Shown piece after piece: positions 54,801 through 62,883 of a stretch of 64,000 bases of DNA (position 1 is the first letter of the stretch; every line of letters starts with the position of its first letter). The position numbers and the translations under genes are program-made. Below the pieces are notes generated by a model that saw nothing but the letters and a program-made list of their open reading frames with translations, had not been told where the DNA came from and ran no database searches. Source of the stretch: DASYRM01 sp036004405 (GTDB taxonomy: Bacteria; Acidobacteriota; Vicinamibacteria; Vicinamibacterales; UBA2999); contig DASYRM010000077.1 of assembly GCA_036004405.1 (NCBI GenBank), forward strand, positions 1-64,000. The letters run 5' to 3'.

Positions 54801-55742
54801 ATGGCTCACTATCTCGTCACCGGGGGCGCTGGCTTCATCGGGTCCCATCTCGCCGAAGCCCTCGTCCGACGCGGCGAAACCGTTCGCGTCCTGGACAGCC
54901 TGGTGACGGGCAAGCGCCAGAACCTCGCGCATCTTCGGGAGGTGGAGTTCCTGCACGGCGACCTCGCGGACGCCGACGTGGCGCGCGACGCGGTGCGCGG
55001 CATCGACTTCGTGCTGCATCAGGCGGCGATTCCGTCGGTGCCGCGCTCGGTCGAGGATCCGGTGACCTCGAACCGCGCCAACATCGTGGCGTCGCTGAAC
55101 CTGCTGGTGGCCGCGCGCGACGCCAAGGTGAAGCGCGTGGTCTACGCCGGGTCGTCCTCGGCATACGGCAACACGCCCACGCTGCCCAAGGTGGAGACGA
55201 TGCCGACGGCGCCGCTCTCGCCGTACGCGCTCCAGAAGCTGGTGGCCGAGCAGTACTGCCAGATGTTCACCACGCTCTACGCCCTCGAGACGGTGACGAC
55301 GCGCTACTTCAACGTGTTCGGGCCGCGACAGGATCCGTCGTCACCGTACTCGGGCGTGATCTCGCTCTTCATCAGCGCCTTGTGCGAAGGCCGCCAGCCG
55401 AAGATCTACGGCGACGGCGAGCACACGCGCGACTTCACCTTCGTCGCCAACGTCGTGGACGGCGTGCTCAAGGCGTGCCACGCGCCGAAGGCGAGCGGGG
55501 AAGTGATCAACGTGGCCACCGGCGGCCGCATCTCGCTGAACCACCTGTTCAGGACCGTGCGCGACCTCGTGGGCGCCACCGTCGAACCTATCTATGCGGA
55601 TGCGCGCGCGGGCGACGTCAAGGACTCCCAGGCCGACATCTCCAAGGCCAAGGCACTGCTCGGCTACACGCCGACCGTGACGTTCGAAGACGGCCTCGAG
55701 CAGACGGTGGCGTGGTACCGCACCTCGATGACCACGGCCTGA
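54801..55742 (+). CDS. NAD-dependent sugar epimerase (SDR, WbpP/GalE-like)
   Basis: 313 residues. Rossmann GGAGFIGSHLAE, DSLVTGKRQNL, catalytic Ser in YAGSSSAYGN and YxxxK in SPYALQKLVAEQY; RYFNVFGPRQDPSSPYSGVI and DGEHTRDFTFVANVVDG. The pattern fits UDP-N-acetylglucosamine 4-epimerases. No other sugar genes are adjacent. The ATG lies about 105 bases after rnpB. Confidence 0.92.
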   Translation: MAHYLVTGGAGFIGSHLAEALVRRGETVRVLDSLVTGKRQNLAHLREVEFLHGDLADADVARDAVRGIDFVLHQAAIPSVPRSVEDPVTSNRANIVASLNLLVAARDAKVKRVVYAGSSSAYGNTPTLPKVETMPTAPLSPYALQKLVAEQYCQMFTTLYALETVTTRYFNVFGPRQDPSSPYSGVISLFISALCEGRQPKIYGDGEHTRDFTFVANVVDGVLKACHAPKASGEVINVATGGRISLNHLFRTVRDLVGATVEPIYADARAGDVKDSQADISKAKALLGYTPTVTFEDGLEQTVAWYRTSMTTA

Positions 55743-55756
55743 ACGGTCGCGGGGGC

Positions 55757-55806
55757 CGCCTTCAGGCGTAGGGGCCGCCTTTAGGCTGCCTTTAGGCGGC
55801 CCGTCT
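55757..55806. repeat. GGGGCCGCC palindromic repeats
   Basis: GGGGCCGCCTTCAGGCG, then TAGGGGCCGCC, then two half units GGCTGCC and TTTAGGCGGCCC. A degenerate member of the GGGCCGCC family, between the epimerase and TIGR03435 genes. Confidence 0.6.
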
Positions 55807-55842
55807 TGTGAACCTCGCTGACCCGGGTGCGTATTCCCGGGC

Positions 55843-56712
55843 ATGGCCCGTCTTCTCGCCGCGTTCCTGATGACCGCGGTTGTCACCGCGCCGGCAACCG
55901 CGCAGACCGATACCAGGCCGGCCTTTGCCGTAGCCACCGTCAAGAAGAACACGTCGGGGGACGCCGCGCAGACCATGCGGCTGCAGCCGGGCGGGCGCAT
56001 CGTGGTCACCAACCAGCCGCTGCGGCGGCTGATCGTCTTCGCCTACGGACTCCAGCCGCAGCAGCTGACGGGCGGACCCGCGTGGCTCGACACGGATCGC
56101 TTCGACATCGTGGCCCAGGCCGAGGGCAACCTGTCGCCCACGCCACCGGGCGGACCTCCGGGATCAGCGCAGCTGATGATGCAGCGCCTGCTGGCGGAGC
56201 GGTTCGGTCTGGTCGTCCACACCGAGTCGCGGGAGATGCCCGTGTACGCGCTCACGCTTGCGCGCGGTGATGGCCGCCTTGGCCCGCGCATCAAGCCGGC
56301 AACCGTCGACTGCCTTGCCCTCATGACCCAGGCCCCGGGGGGCGTGCCCGTCGCGGCGCCGCAACTGCCGGACGGACGCCCGGCCTGCGGGGCGAGGCGC
56401 GACGGCACCGGGCGCGTCATGGCCGGCGGTACCGACATGAAAATGCTTGCCACGCAGATGCTCACGGGGCAGGTCGATCGCCTGGTCGTCGATCGCACCG
56501 GCCTCACCGGCGCCTACGATTTCGATCTCGAGTACGCACTCGATACCGCTGGACGCGGTGGCGCTCCGTCGCCAGACTCGGCAACTGCAGTTACCGATCG
56601 CCCGTCCCTCTTCACTGCGCTCGAAGAACAGCTCGGTCTCAAGCTCCAGCCGCAGCGGGCGCCAGTTGATGTGCTCGTTATCGATCGAATCACACCGCCC
56701 ACTGAGAACTGA
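55843..56712 (+). CDS. TIGR03435 family protein
   Basis: 289 residues. Signal peptide LLAAFLMTAVVTAPATAQTD. The family pattern is clear: FAVATVKKNTSG, LQPGGRIVVTNQPLRRLIVF, WLDTDRFDIVAQAEGN, LMMQRLLAERFGLVVHTESR, VYALTLARGDGRLGPRI and the end DRITPPTEN. These soil-bacterial proteins, mostly in Acidobacteria, have no known function. The gene stands alone. Confidence 0.93.
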   Translation: MARLLAAFLMTAVVTAPATAQTDTRPAFAVATVKKNTSGDAAQTMRLQPGGRIVVTNQPLRRLIVFAYGLQPQQLTGGPAWLDTDRFDIVAQAEGNLSPTPPGGPPGSAQLMMQRLLAERFGLVVHTESREMPVYALTLARGDGRLGPRIKPATVDCLALMTQAPGGVPVAAPQLPDGRPACGARRDGTGRVMAGGTDMKMLATQMLTGQVDRLVVDRTGLTGAYDFDLEYALDTAGRGGAPSPDSATAVTDRPSLFTALEEQLGLKLQPQRAPVDVLVIDRITPPTEN

Positions 56713-57055
56713 TCACGGGGGGCGTGCGCAACCGTAGTTGACGGTCGCGCCAGCTGCCGCCCGACCTGCGCGGCGGCTCCGCGAGAAGCCGCACCAGCAC
56801 CACACCTTACGGCGACAGCGCCGCCGCCTCCCGGCCGGCGTCCGCATTGCTCCGTCTCGACGCGTCCCGGCGGGCGGCGCGTCAACAACGTGCACCCGGC
56901 CCGTTGCCTCGCCAACCGCGCGCCGGGACGCTCGAACCAGGGCGTTGAGGGCGCGATGTGGCAGGACGACGCGCACGGCAGATATCAATCAGCACCGCAC
57001 TATCCCGGCGGCCTCTCCGGAGCCGCGCCTGCCACGTGCGGACAGGAGAAGAACC
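56713..57055. other. 343-base gap without a recognisable gene
   Basis: GC-rich; open frames on both strands read as low-information peptides. GAGAAGAACC just before the comEA start is its only ribosome-binding candidate. I see no repeat or RNA fold that stands out. Confidence 0.5.
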
Positions 57056-57373
57056 ATGAGTCGAGTACTGGTGGCGGCGCTGGTAATCACGCTGGGCGTG
57101 GCGGCGCAGACGCAGGGAGCCCAGGACACACCGCGTTCCGCGACAGCAGCCGCGAGCACGCCTCTCAACCTGAATTCCGCCTCGGTGGCGCAGCTCGAGG
57201 CCCTGCCCGGCATCGGCCGCGCCACGGCGGAGCGGATCGTCGAGTACCGACAGAAGAACGGCGGTTTCAAGAAGGCGGAGGACCTGATGAACGTGCGCGG
57301 CATCGGCGAGAAGAACTTCCTCAAGCTGAAGCCGCTCGTCACGGTGGCCGGCGCGCGAACGGCGGCGCCGTAG
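57056..57373 (+). CDS. ComEA-like helix-hairpin-helix protein
   Basis: 105 residues. Signal peptide SRVLVAALVITLGVAAQTQG, then LNLNSASVAQLEALPGIGRA, TAERIVEYRQKNGGFKKAED and LMNVRGIGEKNFLKLKPLV, the two helix-hairpin-helix motifs of ComEA. It binds double-stranded DNA in the periplasm, in competence or DNA uptake. A pseudopilin frame follows closely. Confidence 0.9.
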   Translation: MSRVLVAALVITLGVAAQTQGAQDTPRSATAAASTPLNLNSASVAQLEALPGIGRATAERIVEYRQKNGGFKKAEDLMNVRGIGEKNFLKLKPLVTVAGARTAAP

Positions 57374-57400
57374 CGACGGGGCGCCCGGGCCGCGGGCCGG

Positions 57401-57975
57401 ATGGTGAAGCGGGGTCAAGCCGATTTGCCAGTCGCGGCCCGCGGCCCGCTCGGGGGCCGGCCGGCTACACACTCATCGAAGCGCTGTTCGTCTGTGCCGT
57501 CGTGTGTGTGGTGACCGCGATCGCGGTGCCGGTGTCGCTCGCGGGCGTGAACCGGGCGCGCGGCTGGGCGGGCGCGCGTTTCGTGGCAGCCCGGCTGGTC
57601 CGAGCCCGGGCGCAGGCCGTAGGACGCGGCGCGGCGGTCGCACTGCGCTTCGGCGGCGACGGCGAACACACGACGCTGACCGCGTTCGTCGATGCCAACC
57701 GCAACGGCGTCCTGACCCGCGACATCGATGCCGGTACGGACCCGGCGCTCGACGATCCCGTGCCGCTCTCGTCGCTCTTTCCGGGCGTGGCGATTGCCGC
57801 CGACGGTGAGGTACGGCTCTTCTCGTTCTCGCCGGACGGCACGGCCACCACGGGCAGCGTCTACCTGCAGAGCCGCGACGGCAGCCGCTTCGCCGTGCGC
57901 GTGCTCGGCGCCACGGCGCGGGTGCGAATCGAACGCTACGTCATCGCACGCGACGCCTGGGTGGAGGTGTTCTGA
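57401..57975 (+). CDS. Type IV pseudopilin (GspH/FimT-like), start uncertain
   Basis: The frame ending at the TGA 57973-57975 encodes GYTLIEALFVCAVVCVVTAI, a class III prepilin signature (Gly then [F/Y]TLIE), with a hydrophobic helix and a GspH-like body (LVRARAQAVGRGAAVALRFG, DANRNGVL, VYLQSRDGSRFAV). But no ATG, GTG or TTG in this frame occurs downstream of 56956. An ATG at 57401 in another frame leads to CTCGGGGGCC; one extra G or a -1 shift there would give an ideal leader MVKRGQADLPVAARGPLGG. It is therefore frameshifted, has a programmed slip, or has a sequence error. PilZ follows with TGATG overlap. Confidence 0.65.
57411..57450 (+). repeat. Part-copy of the 50-base dispersed repeat
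   Basis: GGTCAAGCCGATTTGCCAG then CGCGGCCCGCG resembles AAGCCGGTTTGCCAG and GCGCGGCCCGCG of the copy at 5241. It covers the apparent start region of the pseudopilin. Confidence 0.5.
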
Positions 57976-58379
57976 TGGCCGTCGAACGGCGAGTCGCAAC
58001 GCGGCGCGTGCCGGCGCCGGACGAAACGCTGGCGCACCTGCGTCTGCGGACGGGACGAGAGCTCGCGGTGGTGGACATCGGCGATGCCGGGGCGCTCGTT
58101 GAAGGCACGGCGCGTCTGCTGCCCGGCACGCACGTTGAAGTGCATGTCGTCACGCGAGAAGGCCGAACCCTGGTGCGAAGCCGCGTCACGCGCGCGTCGG
58201 TCTTCGCGGTGGCCGCAGACAACCTGCAATACCGGGCGGCTCTGGCCTTCGACGCGCGCGTGAACACGGCACCAAGTTGGGTAGTCACTACCCGCACAGC
58301 GCCTTCAAGCGTGTTGACGGGCAGTTGCTACCCGAATCAGGACAACCCAGGCAGCACTACGGGGGAGGGGGCATGCTGA
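57975..58379 (+). CDS. PilZ-domain protein
   Basis: 134 residues. AVERRVATRRVPAPDETLAH resembles the RxxxR c-di-GMP motif, and AVVDIGDAGALVEG the DxSxxG partner with Ala and Gly substitutions. Then a beta-barrel core to about residue 95. The last 35 residues are unstructured. Probably c-di-GMP-responsive. It overlaps both neighbours (pseudopilin stop and regulator start). Confidence 0.8.
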   Translation: MAVERRVATRRVPAPDETLAHLRLRTGRELAVVDIGDAGALVEGTARLLPGTHVEVHVVTREGRTLVRSRVTRASVFAVAADNLQYRAALAFDARVNTAPSWVVTTRTAPSSVLTGSCYPNQDNPGSTTGEGAC

Positions 58380-59806
58380 TGTCCGACGAGCGCGAGATCC
58401 TGGCCCCATATGGCGGCGCGCCAGGCCAGGCCACGTCCGCCGCCGATCTCCGGCGGATCCTGACAGCCCTCGGTGCCGGCATTCGTCACGGCGCCGACAG
58501 GGACCTGTCGTCGATCTTCGAGCACGAGCTCAGGCAGCTGCTCGCCATCCGCGGCGTGCGCCTGCGCGAAGTGCCGGCGCGCTATCAGGCGCGCCTGGTC
58601 ACGCCGACGCGCACCGCCGGCTCGATCGTTCTCGACGTGCCCACCAGCGACCCGCGCGTGCAGGCCGTCCTCGAAGCCTCCACGGATCCGGCCCGCTCGC
58701 TCAACGAAGGCGACCTCGACCTGCTGGACGCCGCGGCCCAGCTCGGTGGGCTCGTGCTCGAAGCGGGCCGGGTGAAGCCGCTGTCGGCGCAGCAGCTGCG
58801 TGACGGCGCCGCGCCGCTCATCGGGTCGAGCCCTGGCATGGAGGCGCTGCGGCTGCGCCTCGAGCGCGTGGCGACCACCGACTTCACCGTGCTCATCGAA
58901 GGCGAAAGCGGCACCGGCAAGGAGCTCGTCGCCCGGCAGATCCACGAGCTGAGCCGACGACGGCGCGGCCCCTTCGTCGCGGTCAACTGCGCGGCGGTGG
59001 TCGAGACGCTGCTCGAGGCCGAGCTGTTCGGGATCGAGGACCGCACGGCCACCGGCGTGCGCGGCCGGCGCGGCAAGTTCGAGCATTCGGACATGGGCAC
59101 GTTGTTCCTGGACGAGGTGTCGGACCTGTCGCTCTCCGCGCAGGCAAAGCTGCTGCGCGCCGTGCAGGACCTGTCGGTGGAGCGCGTCGGCGGCACCGGC
59201 AGCAAGCGCGTCAACACGCGCATCGTCGCCGCCACCAACCGGCCCCTCTCGGGGATGGTGGAGAAGGGGCTGTTCCGGGCCGACCTGTACTACCGGTTGA
59301 GCGGCGTCGAGATCCACGTGCCGCCGCTGCGCGAGCGGCGCGACGACGTCTCCGAGCTCGCCCGCTACTTTCTGGCGCGCCACGGGCACATGCGCGAGCT
59401 CTCGCTGTCCGACGGCGCGCTCGACGCGCTGCGGCTGCACCGCTGGCCAGGAAACGTCCGCGAGCTCGAACGGGTCATCGAACGGGCGGTGGCGCTGGCG
59501 GAGTCGGACCACATCGAGCTCGACGACCTGCCGCCGCAGGTGCGGGGCGAATACGCCGAAGTGCTCGCCCCCTCGCTCGTCCGAACCGAGACGATGCGTG
59601 CGTGGGGCAGCCGCTACGCGCGGCTGGTGTTCGAGCGGTGCGGGCGCAACAAACGCCAGGCCTGCCGCCTGCTCGACATCAGCTACCACACGCTGCAAGC
59701 CTATCTGCGCTTTGCGTCGCGCGACGGGCAGGGGTCGGCCAAGCAGGTGCCGGCGTGGGCGCGGCTGCCGGGCGACGATACGGTCCACGGCGGCCCCAAG
59801 GACTAG
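58373..59806 (+). CDS. AAA+ enhancer-binding-protein-like regulator without GAFTGA
   Basis: 477 residues. GGGGGAGGGGG precedes the ATG at 58373. An N-terminal GAF-like sensing domain (about 25-140) leads to the AAA+ domain: Walker A GESGTGKELV, Walker B GTLFLDEVSD, and the Arg-finger region YRLSGVEIHVPPLRERRDDV. Where GAFTGA should lie (about residue 220) it reads GIEDRTATGVRGRRG. The C-terminal Fis-type DNA-binding helix is present (NKRQACRLLDISYHTLQAYL). Without GAFTGA it probably does not activate sigma-54; it may act as repressor or with another sigma factor. Confidence 0.85.
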   Translation: MLMSDEREILAPYGGAPGQATSAADLRRILTALGAGIRHGADRDLSSIFEHELRQLLAIRGVRLREVPARYQARLVTPTRTAGSIVLDVPTSDPRVQAVLEASTDPARSLNEGDLDLLDAAAQLGGLVLEAGRVKPLSAQQLRDGAAPLIGSSPGMEALRLRLERVATTDFTVLIEGESGTGKELVARQIHELSRRRRGPFVAVNCAAVVETLLEAELFGIEDRTATGVRGRRGKFEHSDMGTLFLDEVSDLSLSAQAKLLRAVQDLSVERVGGTGSKRVNTRIVAATNRPLSGMVEKGLFRADLYYRLSGVEIHVPPLRERRDDVSELARYFLARHGHMRELSLSDGALDALRLHRWPGNVRELERVIERAVALAESDHIELDDLPPQVRGEYAEVLAPSLVRTETMRAWGSRYARLVFERCGRNKRQACRLLDISYHTLQAYLRFASRDGQGSAKQVPAWARLPGDDTVHGGPKD

Positions 59807-59808
59807 CG

Positions 59809-60510
59809 GTGGCCACGGCGCTGTTCCTGGTGGCGTTCTTCCGCGCCGCGCCGCCCGTGACGCGCCCGATCGCGCTCTGCCTGTGGGCCGTCGCGGGGCT
59901 GGGAGGCGTCGCCATGGCGGCGGGGCTCGCGAGCGGCGCGACGGTGTTGACACCGCTCCTGGTGCTGCACATCTTCGCCGCCTCGTCCGGGTTCGGGCTG
60001 GCCGCGCGGCGCGGCCACTACGATCTCGTGTTGACGCGCGGCGTCAGCGTGACCGGTCTCATGATCGCGCACTGGCTGGCATCGATCGCCCCTGGCCTTG
60101 CGGCGTGGCTGGCCGTGGCCGGGGTGGAGCGGCTGGCGTCGCAGACGCAGCCAACGGCGATGTCCTCGGGAAGCGTGATCGCGTTTCTTCTCGCCTCGAG
60201 CCTGCCGTGGGCGCTCACCACACCGTTCCCGCGGTTCGCGGCCGCCATCGGCTGGCTCGTGCTGCTCGTCACCTCGCTCGCTCTCGTGCCCTCGGGCCAG
60301 CTGCACCTCCTCGAGGCGCTGCACGCCCCACACCCGAGTGCCCTCGGCGCCCTGGCCGTCGTGGCCTACCCGATGGGACTGCTCGGAGTGGATGCGTTGC
60401 AGCTGCCAGCCGGCACGATCAGCCCCGCCATGGCGTGTGCTCTCATGGCCATGCTGGGCGCGCTGGCCTGGCACGGCCGAACCGAAGTGCCGCTGGAGAC
60501 CGCGGCGTGA
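59809..60510 (+). CDS. Multi-pass membrane protein, possible ABC permease partner
   Basis: 233 residues from GTG. Roughly six or seven transmembrane helices. No recognised family. The next gene, an ABC ATPase, overlaps its stop (GTGA), so it is likely its membrane partner; an EExxxxxx coupling motif is not apparent. Confidence 0.65.
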   Translation: MATALFLVAFFRAAPPVTRPIALCLWAVAGLGGVAMAAGLASGATVLTPLLVLHIFAASSGFGLAARRGHYDLVLTRGVSVTGLMIAHWLASIAPGLAAWLAVAGVERLASQTQPTAMSSGSVIAFLLASSLPWALTTPFPRFAAAIGWLVLLVTSLALVPSGQLHLLEALHAPHPSALGALAVVAYPMGLLGVDALQLPAGTISPAMACALMAMLGALAWHGRTEVPLETAA

Positions 60511-61229
60511 TCGACCTCGTCCTCTCGGTCCGGCAGCTGTCCGCGCAGCGGTCTCGTCGCCTCGTGGCCCAGTCGGTGTCGTTCGATCTGCGCGCGGGGC
60601 AGGCGCTGGGCGTGGTGGGCGCCAACGGCTCTGGAAAGACCACGCTGCTGCGGACACTCGTCGGGTTCGTGTCGCCCGCGAGCGGCGAGGTCCGCATCGA
60701 CGGCCGGCTGCCGCCGGCAGCGCTCCGCGCGGCGCCCACGGCGTACTTCGCGGGCGAAGCCACCATGCCAGGCTTCGTGCGCGCCTCGGCCTGGGGCAGT
60801 CTCGGCGCCGGCGAAGTGGTGATGAGCGACCGGCGGCGGATCCGCGCGCTCTCTCGCAGCACGCGCCAGCTGCTGGGTCTGCGAACCGCGCTCGGACGCC
60901 ATCCGCTCCGGCTCATCGTGCTCGACGAGCCGTGGGAGGGGCTCGACCCCGATGCCACGCGCTGGCTCAGCGCCACCCTCGAGGCCAAGCGCGACCGCGG
61001 CGCCGCCGTCGTGCTGTCGTCGCATCGGCTGCACGACCTCGCCGGCGTGTGCGACAAGTACCTGTTCCTCACCGGCGCAGTACCGGCGCTCGTACGCGCG
61101 CATGAGATCGCTCGATCGGGGCTGGTGAGCGCCGAGCAGTTGATCGACGCCTTCGACCGCGCGCGGGATCACGCCACCGCGGCGATTGCCCTCACCGACG
61201 GGCGGCCCGTGGCCACTCCGGACGAGTAG
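60507..61229 (+). CDS. ABC-transporter ATPase with degenerate signature
   Basis: 240 residues. Walker A GANGSGKTT, Walker B LIVLDEPWEGLDP, H-loop VVLSSHRL. The signature LSGGQ is replaced by RALSRSTRQLLGL, which has no Gly-Gly. The protein may still hydrolyse ATP. With the preceding membrane protein it makes a small two-component transporter of unknown cargo, next to the PilZ-regulator pair. Confidence 0.8.
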   Translation: MIDLVLSVRQLSAQRSRRLVAQSVSFDLRAGQALGVVGANGSGKTTLLRTLVGFVSPASGEVRIDGRLPPAALRAAPTAYFAGEATMPGFVRASAWGSLGAGEVVMSDRRRIRALSRSTRQLLGLRTALGRHPLRLIVLDEPWEGLDPDATRWLSATLEAKRDRGAAVVLSSHRLHDLAGVCDKYLFLTGAVPALVRAHEIARSGLVSAEQLIDAFDRARDHATAAIALTDGRPVATPDE

Positions 61230-61336
61230 CGCACCCGGCGTCAGCCATATCGCGCGTGCACTCGTGTACGGAAACACGGTATCGCGCGCGCCTTGCCACC
61301 GGCTCGGGCACATAGTACCGTCGAGGGCGGTTCTGC

Positions 61337-62485
61337 ATGTCCGACGCGTCCGGCACCGCCAAAAAGCCCGCGGCCCTCAAGCCCACACCGCTGCACGCCC
61401 GTCACCTCGCTTCCGGCGCCCGGATGGTGCCGTACGCCGGGTGGGACATGCCGGTCGAGTACTCGGGCATCACCGCCGAGCACCTCGCCGTCCGATCGCG
61501 CGCGGGCGTGTTCGACGTCAGCCACATGGGCGAGATCGAGATCGCCGGCAAGGACGCGCTCAAGACGGTGCAGCACCTGACGAGCAACGACGCCAGCCGC
61601 CTCAAGATGGGGCAGGCGCAGTACTCGGCGCTGCTGACGCCCGAGGGCACCTTCGTGGACGACATCCTCGTCTACCGGCTGGGGCCCAACCACTTCATGC
61701 TGGTGATCAACGCCGCCAACACCGCCAAGGCGTTCGACTGGATCACGACGCAGGCCAAGATCGTCGGCGAGGCGGCGGTGGTGGATTCGAGCCCGCGGTA
61801 TGCGTTGATCGCCGTGCAGGGACCGGCGGCGCTCGATACCGTCCAGCCGCTGACCGGCGCGGATCTCGGCTCGGTACGCCCGTACTGGTTCACCTACGGA
61901 GAAGTGGCACAGGCGCGCGCCCTCATCTCGCGCACCGGTTACACCGGCGAGGACGGCTTCGAGATCTTCGTCCCGCCCAACACGGCCGAACGTGTCTGGC
62001 AGGCGCTGCTGCAGACAGGGCAGGCGGCCGGCGTGGTGCCCTGCGGTCTTGGAGCACGCGATACGCTGCGCCTCGAAGCCGCGATGCGCCTCTACGGCCA
62101 GGACATCGACGAGACCACGACGCCCGTCGAGGCCGGCCTGGCCGGCATCGTCGGCTGGAACAAACCCGATTTCGTCGGCGCCGAGCGGCTGCGCGCGCAG
62201 AGGGCAGCGGGACCCGAGCGGCGGTTGGTGGGCCTCGAGATGAGCGACCGCGGAATCGCCCGGCACGGCTATGCCGTGCTCAAGGACGGTGCGCCCGTGG
62301 GCACGGTGACGAGCGGGACCCAGACGCCCTTTCTCAAGAAGGCGATCGCGATGGCCTACGTGCCGGCGGCGCTCGCCACCACCGGCGCACACGTGGAAGT
62401 GGACGTGCGCGGCCGCGCCACCGCGGCCACGGTGGTGCCACTACCGTTCTACAAGCGGCCGAGAGGCATAGTTGCGGGTCTGTAG
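61337..62485 (+). CDS. gcvT: Glycine cleavage system T protein (aminomethyltransferase)
   Basis: 382 residues. PAGARMVPYAGWDMPVEYSG-like start region; YSALLTPEGTFVDDILVYRL; GYTGEDGFEIFVP; LGARDTLRLEAAMRLYGQDI. It transfers the methylene group from the aminomethyl lipoyl arm of GcvH to tetrahydrofolate, releasing ammonia. First gene of gcvT-gcvH-gcvP. Confidence 0.96.
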   Translation: MSDASGTAKKPAALKPTPLHARHLASGARMVPYAGWDMPVEYSGITAEHLAVRSRAGVFDVSHMGEIEIAGKDALKTVQHLTSNDASRLKMGQAQYSALLTPEGTFVDDILVYRLGPNHFMLVINAANTAKAFDWITTQAKIVGEAAVVDSSPRYALIAVQGPAALDTVQPLTGADLGSVRPYWFTYGEVAQARALISRTGYTGEDGFEIFVPPNTAERVWQALLQTGQAAGVVPCGLGARDTLRLEAAMRLYGQDIDETTTPVEAGLAGIVGWNKPDFVGAERLRAQRAAGPERRLVGLEMSDRGIARHGYAVLKDGAPVGTVTSGTQTPFLKKAIAMAYVPAALATTGAHVEVDVRGRATAATVVPLPFYKRPRGIVAGL

Positions 62486-62504
62486 ATCCGCCTGACGTGA
62501 GGGC

Positions 62505-62876
62505 ATGGCATATCCAAGCGACCGCAAGTACACGAAGGACCACGAGTGGGTGCGCCTGTCCGGCGACACCGCCGAGGTGGGCATCACCGACTACGCGCAG
62601 CAGCAGCTGGGCGACGTGGTGTTCGTCGATCTCCCGGCGGTGGGCAGCGGCGTGACCGCCGGGGCCGCGTTCGGCACCATCGAGTCGGTGAAGGCGGTCT
62701 CGGAGCTCTTCGCGCCGGTCACCGGCGAGATCGTCGCCGTCAACGAGCGGCTGGCGCAGGCGCCCGAAGAAGTGAACACGCGGCCGCACGACACCTGGAT
62801 GGTGAAGATTCACCTCACCGGGGCCGCGCCCGACGGTCTTCTCGACAGCGCCCAGTACGAAGCGCTCCTGACCTAA
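62505..62876 (+). CDS. gcvH: Glycine cleavage system H protein
   Basis: 123 residues. Lipoylation lysine in GTIESVKAVSELFAPVTGEI; also GITDYAQQQLGDVVFVDLP and LAQAPEEVNTRPHDTWMVKI. Carries the aminomethyl group between P and T proteins. 20 bases after gcvT. Confidence 0.97.
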   Translation: MAYPSDRKYTKDHEWVRLSGDTAEVGITDYAQQQLGDVVFVDLPAVGSGVTAGAAFGTIESVKAVSELFAPVTGEIVAVNERLAQAPEEVNTRPHDTWMVKIHLTGAAPDGLLDSAQYEALLT

Positions 62877-62883
62877 CCTGCTC

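Noticed and set aside
61230..61336. Possible glycine riboswitch before gcvT
   Set aside because: Only 107 bases; no glycine aptamer core or tandem fold is visible.
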